Of a DNA stretch of 46,382 nucleotides, positions 43,757 through 46,382 are shown piece by piece. Where the stretch lies: positions 1 to 46,382 of the forward strand of contig JAFZSL010000047.1 in NCBI GenBank assembly GCA_017619375.1, read 5' to 3'. A model generated the notes under the pieces. It was not told the DNA's origin, did not search any database, and saw only the letters and a list, made by a program, of their open reading frames with translations. Within the stretch, counting starts at the first letter, position 1; each line of letters opens with the position of its first letter. Position numbers and translations under genes: made by a program. The stretch is from Prevotella sp. GTDB lineage: Bacteria > Bacteroidota > Bacteroidia > Bacteroidales > Bacteroidaceae.

Positions 43757-43792
43757 AAGCCCAGCTGATCATACGAATCAGTTGGGCTTTTT
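43757..43792. terminator. Terminator between convergent operons
   Basis: A 13-bp stem (AAGCCCAGCTGAT 43757-43769 with ATCAGTTGGGCTT 43777-43789, one G-U pair) with a 7-base loop and a short T-run. It ends the mobilization operon; the A-rich left side also suits the opposite strand weakly. Confidence 0.8.
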
Positions 43793-43924
43793 CGAATAAA
43801 GTGGGATAAATCTCACTTAAAGTCACTTAAATTTCATTTTCTTCATTACTTTAAAAACGTCTGATAATCAGATGTTTAATAAAATATGGAGATAAAAATA
43901 TACTCAAAAAGTTGTCTAAACTCG

Positions 43925-43968
43925 CTTAAATCTCACTTAAATCTCACTTAAATCTCACTTAAAATCGG
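43925..43968. repeat. 11-bp tandem repeats overlapping the 3' end of the AlbA_2/ATPase gene
   Basis: CTTAAATCTCA begins at 43925, 43936 and 43947, with a fourth, partial unit at 43958: exact 11-base steps. Looser units (AAATCTCACTTAAAGTCACTTAAATTTC) lie at about 43808-43836. The array crosses the stop codon (43955-43957) of the minus-strand gene, so the last three residues are encoded by repeat DNA. Confidence 0.88.
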
Positions 43969-45595
43969 ATAAATGCCAAAGACGGTTTTCATCTGCCTCA
44001 ATCAATCCGTTTTTGCGCATCTTTGTGAGTAAATTTCCAATTCTACCTAATTTTTGGTCTTCACTAAAATCTATCGGCAGTTTATTCCATAATAATTCAT
44101 TGATTTGTTTACGGCTCAACATAGAATGGTCTTTGAGTGCTTTGATTATCCATTCTTGACACTCAGCATCATCAAAGCCTTTCCTTAAAGTGTACTCCAC
44201 CTCCGTATTGGTGGCTTTTGCTATTCGCTTGGAAACATACAGGTGTGGCTTGCGCCCCTCTATCAGTTTTTTCTTTCGCAGCATCTTGATGGCCGCATCG
44301 CTGATGGGCTTTCCTTTCTGCACCTTGTCCAACAAGACCGCTGTTGTCAGGTCAATATCCGCATTCTCAATAAGCAGGAGGCTGTAATTCTCGTCTATCA
44401 CATTGCCCGGGATGGTCAGTACAACATTGGAATCGTCGCTCTTGTCGTAATCGGGCATTGGCAGGAAGCGCTCTTTTTGTGAGACATACATCTTATGAAT
44501 ACCGAATCCCTCAGTGTCTATCATCTTGATGTTTGCCATTGCCTGGGCCAAGAAAGGATTGCGGTAATGTTTGGGTATGCGGTCGCCGGAGATATAATCT
44601 TCATATGTCCCATCAAAGAAACGCCCGCAATTCTGGAACTCCAGCTCGTTCTCACGCTCAATCACGATGATTCTGGCATTCTGTTGATACGACTGGTGGG
44701 CTATACAATTATGAAGAGCCTCAAGTATAGACTCACTATCATACTTCATCCCCTCGCTTGGAATCAACCTGTTGTTGGGGAATATCTTGAAAGGATAGTT
44801 CCGGATTTTATGCATCACCTCTGTAGTAGTCAAAAGGAATGGTATGGAGAACACCTGACCCACATTGTCCTTGGTAGCCAACCGCCAAACAATCTCGCCG
44901 ATATGGTCAAGATAATGCACCGATTCGGGCTTGCCAAGCAACAAAATGGCAGCCTTTGTGATTTTTCCGTCTATCGTCAGCTTCGCCTTGTTCAAAAACA
45001 CTTCATCACTCCATCCGTCAACCTCTTTCTTTAATTTTGGATAGTGCTCCTTGAAACCTTTGCGGGCTACTTCTATGGCTTCTTCGTCCAAATCAGCCAC
45101 TGTGGCTCCGTTCACAATCTGCTTTGACCAATCCTCATCAACCGTCTGTCGACGGATTTCATCATATTTATTCATGTCAAGAGCCACCAAACTCTCACCC
45201 CTTCTGCCATAGAAATGTCCTTGCCAGGCGATGGGAATACCACGTGGGGCTGCCGGTATCTGGAATAGCAGCACACGTTTCCCCTCAACCATCAGTTCGA
45301 TAATGTCACGAAACGTATTATTATCTGTGATATGCTGGGCAATGTCATGCTTCAACTTCTGCAAACTTTTGTCGCTGTTCTTATATGTCGTGCCAATGAT
45401 CTCACGTGTCTTGTCATGCACTCCGAACACCAACCAGGCGAAATCCTTGTATCTTAAATTCGCCTCGTTGCTTAATGCCGAGAAGTATTTGCCCAAGTCA
45501 TCGAAATCGAAACTATTCTCTGCTTTCTTGAACTCCACCACCTCGTTCTCTGGATAGTAACGGAGATTGTCGAATAATTTGCTTATATCTGTCAT
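43955..45595 (-). CDS. AlbA_2 (Schlafen-like) and HATPase_c_4 domain protein
   Basis: 546 residues. Residues about 10-150 form an AlbA_2/Schlafen-type domain (ENEVVEFKKAENSFDFDDLG, then WLVFGVHDKTREIIGT), found in nucleic-acid-binding and RNA-cutting proteins. Residues about 270-420 match the HATPase_c_4 region found in so-called RecG-like ATP-binding proteins (LEALHNCIAHQSYQQNARIIV, NPFLAQAMANIKMIDTEGFGIHKMY). The C-terminus has winged-helix-like pieces (LGRIGNLLTKMRKNGLIE). Such proteins are widespread in bacterial accessory DNA and often labelled transcriptional regulators; some lie near defence genes. It is encoded opposite to the mobilization genes, as cargo. Function uncertain. Confidence 0.85.
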   Translation of the reverse strand: MTDISKLFDNLRYYPENEVVEFKKAENSFDFDDLGKYFSALSNEANLRYKDFAWLVFGVHDKTREIIGTTYKNSDKSLQKLKHDIAQHITDNNTFRDIIELMVEGKRVLLFQIPAAPRGIPIAWQGHFYGRRGESLVALDMNKYDEIRRQTVDEDWSKQIVNGATVADLDEEAIEVARKGFKEHYPKLKKEVDGWSDEVFLNKAKLTIDGKITKAAILLLGKPESVHYLDHIGEIVWRLATKDNVGQVFSIPFLLTTTEVMHKIRNYPFKIFPNNRLIPSEGMKYDSESILEALHNCIAHQSYQQNARIIVIERENELEFQNCGRFFDGTYEDYISGDRIPKHYRNPFLAQAMANIKMIDTEGFGIHKMYVSQKERFLPMPDYDKSDDSNVVLTIPGNVIDENYSLLLIENADIDLTTAVLLDKVQKGKPISDAAIKMLRKKKLIEGRKPHLYVSKRIAKATNTEVEYTLRKGFDDAECQEWIIKALKDHSMLSRKQINELLWNKLPIDFSEDQKLGRIGNLLTKMRKNGLIEADENRLWHLSDFK

Positions 45596-45607
45596 AGTCT
45601 ATTTATT

Positions 45608-45925
45608 TTAAACAATAATCTCCCAGAAGCCACCTTTGTCGGGACGTAACAACTCATGGAGTTTTTCCGTATGCTGGTGAACTCCTTCTATTTTCCGAAT
45701 CTTATCCAACACACCTATGGCTATTACCCCTCTATCAGCATTGGCAAATGCCACAATAGTCACAGCCAAAGCCTTCGACTCTATCTGAACGTTTTCGATA
45801 AGCCAAATGACCAAAGTAGAATTTACCCCAACTTTGGCATGGCGAGAAAACGTAGAATTGTCTTCAATGCTCTTGCAGTCAAATGTCTGGTCTTCCTTGC
45901 GGGTTTGTATTTCTTGTATGGTCAT
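45608..45925 (-). pseudogene. Damaged AlbA_2-domain gene fragment
   Basis: 105 residues. The N-terminus (EIQTRKEDQTFDCKSI) and the later AVTIVAFANADRGVIAIGVLD followed by KIEGVHQHTEKLHELLR are characteristic of AlbA_2-domain proteins. Between them about 28 residues (from EDNSTFSRHAKVGV to LIENVQ) have no counterpart in the family as I know it; the two halves normally meet almost directly. The frame then stops soon after LLRPDKGG, where family members continue for hundreds of residues. It is therefore probably a truncated remnant with an insertion. It lies 12 bases upstream of the full-length AlbA_2 gene on the same strand. Confidence 0.6.
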
Positions 45926-45944
45926 AATTATTCAATACAAATTT

Positions 45945-46382
45945 TCAAGGTTCTAAAAAGGCTGGAGTCCCTTCATCTTTAGGAGGGTTCATCTTAATCA
46001 GTTTTTCTATTAGATGCTGATTTGCAATAAGAGTTAAATCCATTTCAATGGGAGTTATTTGGAATATCATATATCTCATTCTTTGTGGGTTTGGATAACC
46101 CATCTGCAACAGCTCTTGTTTGGTCATCTCCTTATTACCTATTATGGAATATGCAGAGAGCATGTCTGGTTTCTTAAAATCATAGAGCAATAAAAGAGAA
46201 GTTTGTTCAAACATGTCTCGATACTTCTCCATCGAACCTTTCGTATCTCCTAATCTTACATTATATAAATTGTGAGAAACAATCCATTCAAGATGCTTTT
46301 TGTTCTTGCTGCAGCCCACAAGAATAGTCTTGTCACCACCAAAAAAGTCAATAATGTTCTGGTCAAAACGATTCCATTTGTA
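45945..46382 (-). CDS. Unknown protein, 5' end beyond the window edge
   Basis: The frame is open from the window edge to the stop at 45945, giving 145 visible residues; a GTG at 46319 exists, but the upstream codons (YKWNRFDQNIIDFFGGDK) read like real protein, so the start lies to the right. Visible features are TILVGCSKNKKHLEWIV, an aromatic and hydrophobic stretch LLLLYDFKKPDM, and a GYPNPQRMRYMIFQI segment. No signal peptide is seen in this part, and I recognise no family. It heads a minus-strand group with the AlbA_2 fragment and the AlbA_2/ATPase gene, so it is probably cargo of the element. Confidence 0.65.
   Translation of the reverse strand, partial: YKWNRFDQNIIDFFGGDKTILVGCSKNKKHLEWIVSHNLYNVRLGDTKGSMEKYRDMFEQTSLLLLYDFKKPDMLSAYSIIGNKEMTKQELLQMGYPNPQRMRYMIFQITPIEMDLTLIANQHLIEKLIKMNPPKDEGTPAFLEP

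Larger units (their letters stand above)
37785..46382. mobile_element. Integrative mobilizable element next to tRNA-Leu (right end beyond window)
   Basis: Directly after tRNA-Leu comes a run of replication and mobilization genes (HTH/excisionase-like, RepA-like, primase-like, mobC-like, relaxase), a candidate oriT and AT-richer cargo. Bacteroides mobilizable elements such as NBU1 are known to insert at the 3' end of a tRNA-Leu gene. No tyrosine or serine integrase gene is visible, and the tRNA 3' end is not repeated in the window, so the integrase and the other att site probably lie to the right of 46382, or have been lost. The left boundary is inferred from the tRNA. Confidence 0.75.

Overview
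The window reads as chromosomal DNA of a gut or oral Bacteroidales, most like Prevotella/Segatella. Three things point there: promoters of the Bacteroidetes type (TTTG, then about 19-21 bases, then TAnnTTTG) before several genes and a tRNA; large secreted proteins that share a Prevotella-style C-terminal tail; and a mobilizable element of the Bacteroides kind next to a tRNA-Leu gene. No species can be named from the sequence alone.

Left third (1-23166): the end of an AraC-type regulator, probably a hybrid two-component sensor, is followed by about 1 kb of non-coding DNA with REP-like palindromes. A one-directional cluster comes next: a secreted 390-aa protein, a 71-aa small protein, and two giant secreted paralogues of about 3,380 aa encoded back to back. 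The giants carry Fn3-like, carboxypeptidase-regulatory-like and LamG-like modules. Both giants and the 390-aa protein end in a similar RPxxxGxYxH...KV tail, which suggests one export or sorting route. A strong terminator closes the cluster.

Middle (23167-37702): mostly housekeeping genes. A minus-strand group holds a PfkB sugar kinase, an FprA-type flavodiiron protein, an acyltransferase and a small secreted protein. queC and an M16 peptidase follow on the plus strand. A four-helix-bundle/coiled-coil gene sits between arrays of exact 10-bp CCTA repeats. Then come wbqC-like, dsbD-like and cysteine-desulfidase-like genes on the minus strand, greA (with an attenuator-like hairpin in its leader) and a HIT-family gene on the plus strand, and a mannose-1-phosphate guanylyltransferase gene on the minus strand.

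Right part (37703-46382): tRNA-Leu(CAA) with a terminator, then an integrative mobilizable element: an unknown gene, an excisionase-like HTH gene, a RepA-like ATPase gene, a primase-like gene, a candidate oriT, mobC-like and relaxase genes, and a membrane coiled-coil gene. Inverted cargo follows: an AlbA_2/ATPase-fold protein, a damaged AlbA_2 fragment and a gene running off the edge. No integrase gene and no second attachment site are visible, so the element probably continues to the right.

The most interesting signals are the four-helix-bundle gene inside its decamer arrays (with degenerate look-alike sequence around queC), the tandem giant paralogues with locally replaced segments, the greA leader attenuator, an apparently leaderless M16 peptidase mRNA, and the att/oriT architecture of the element.
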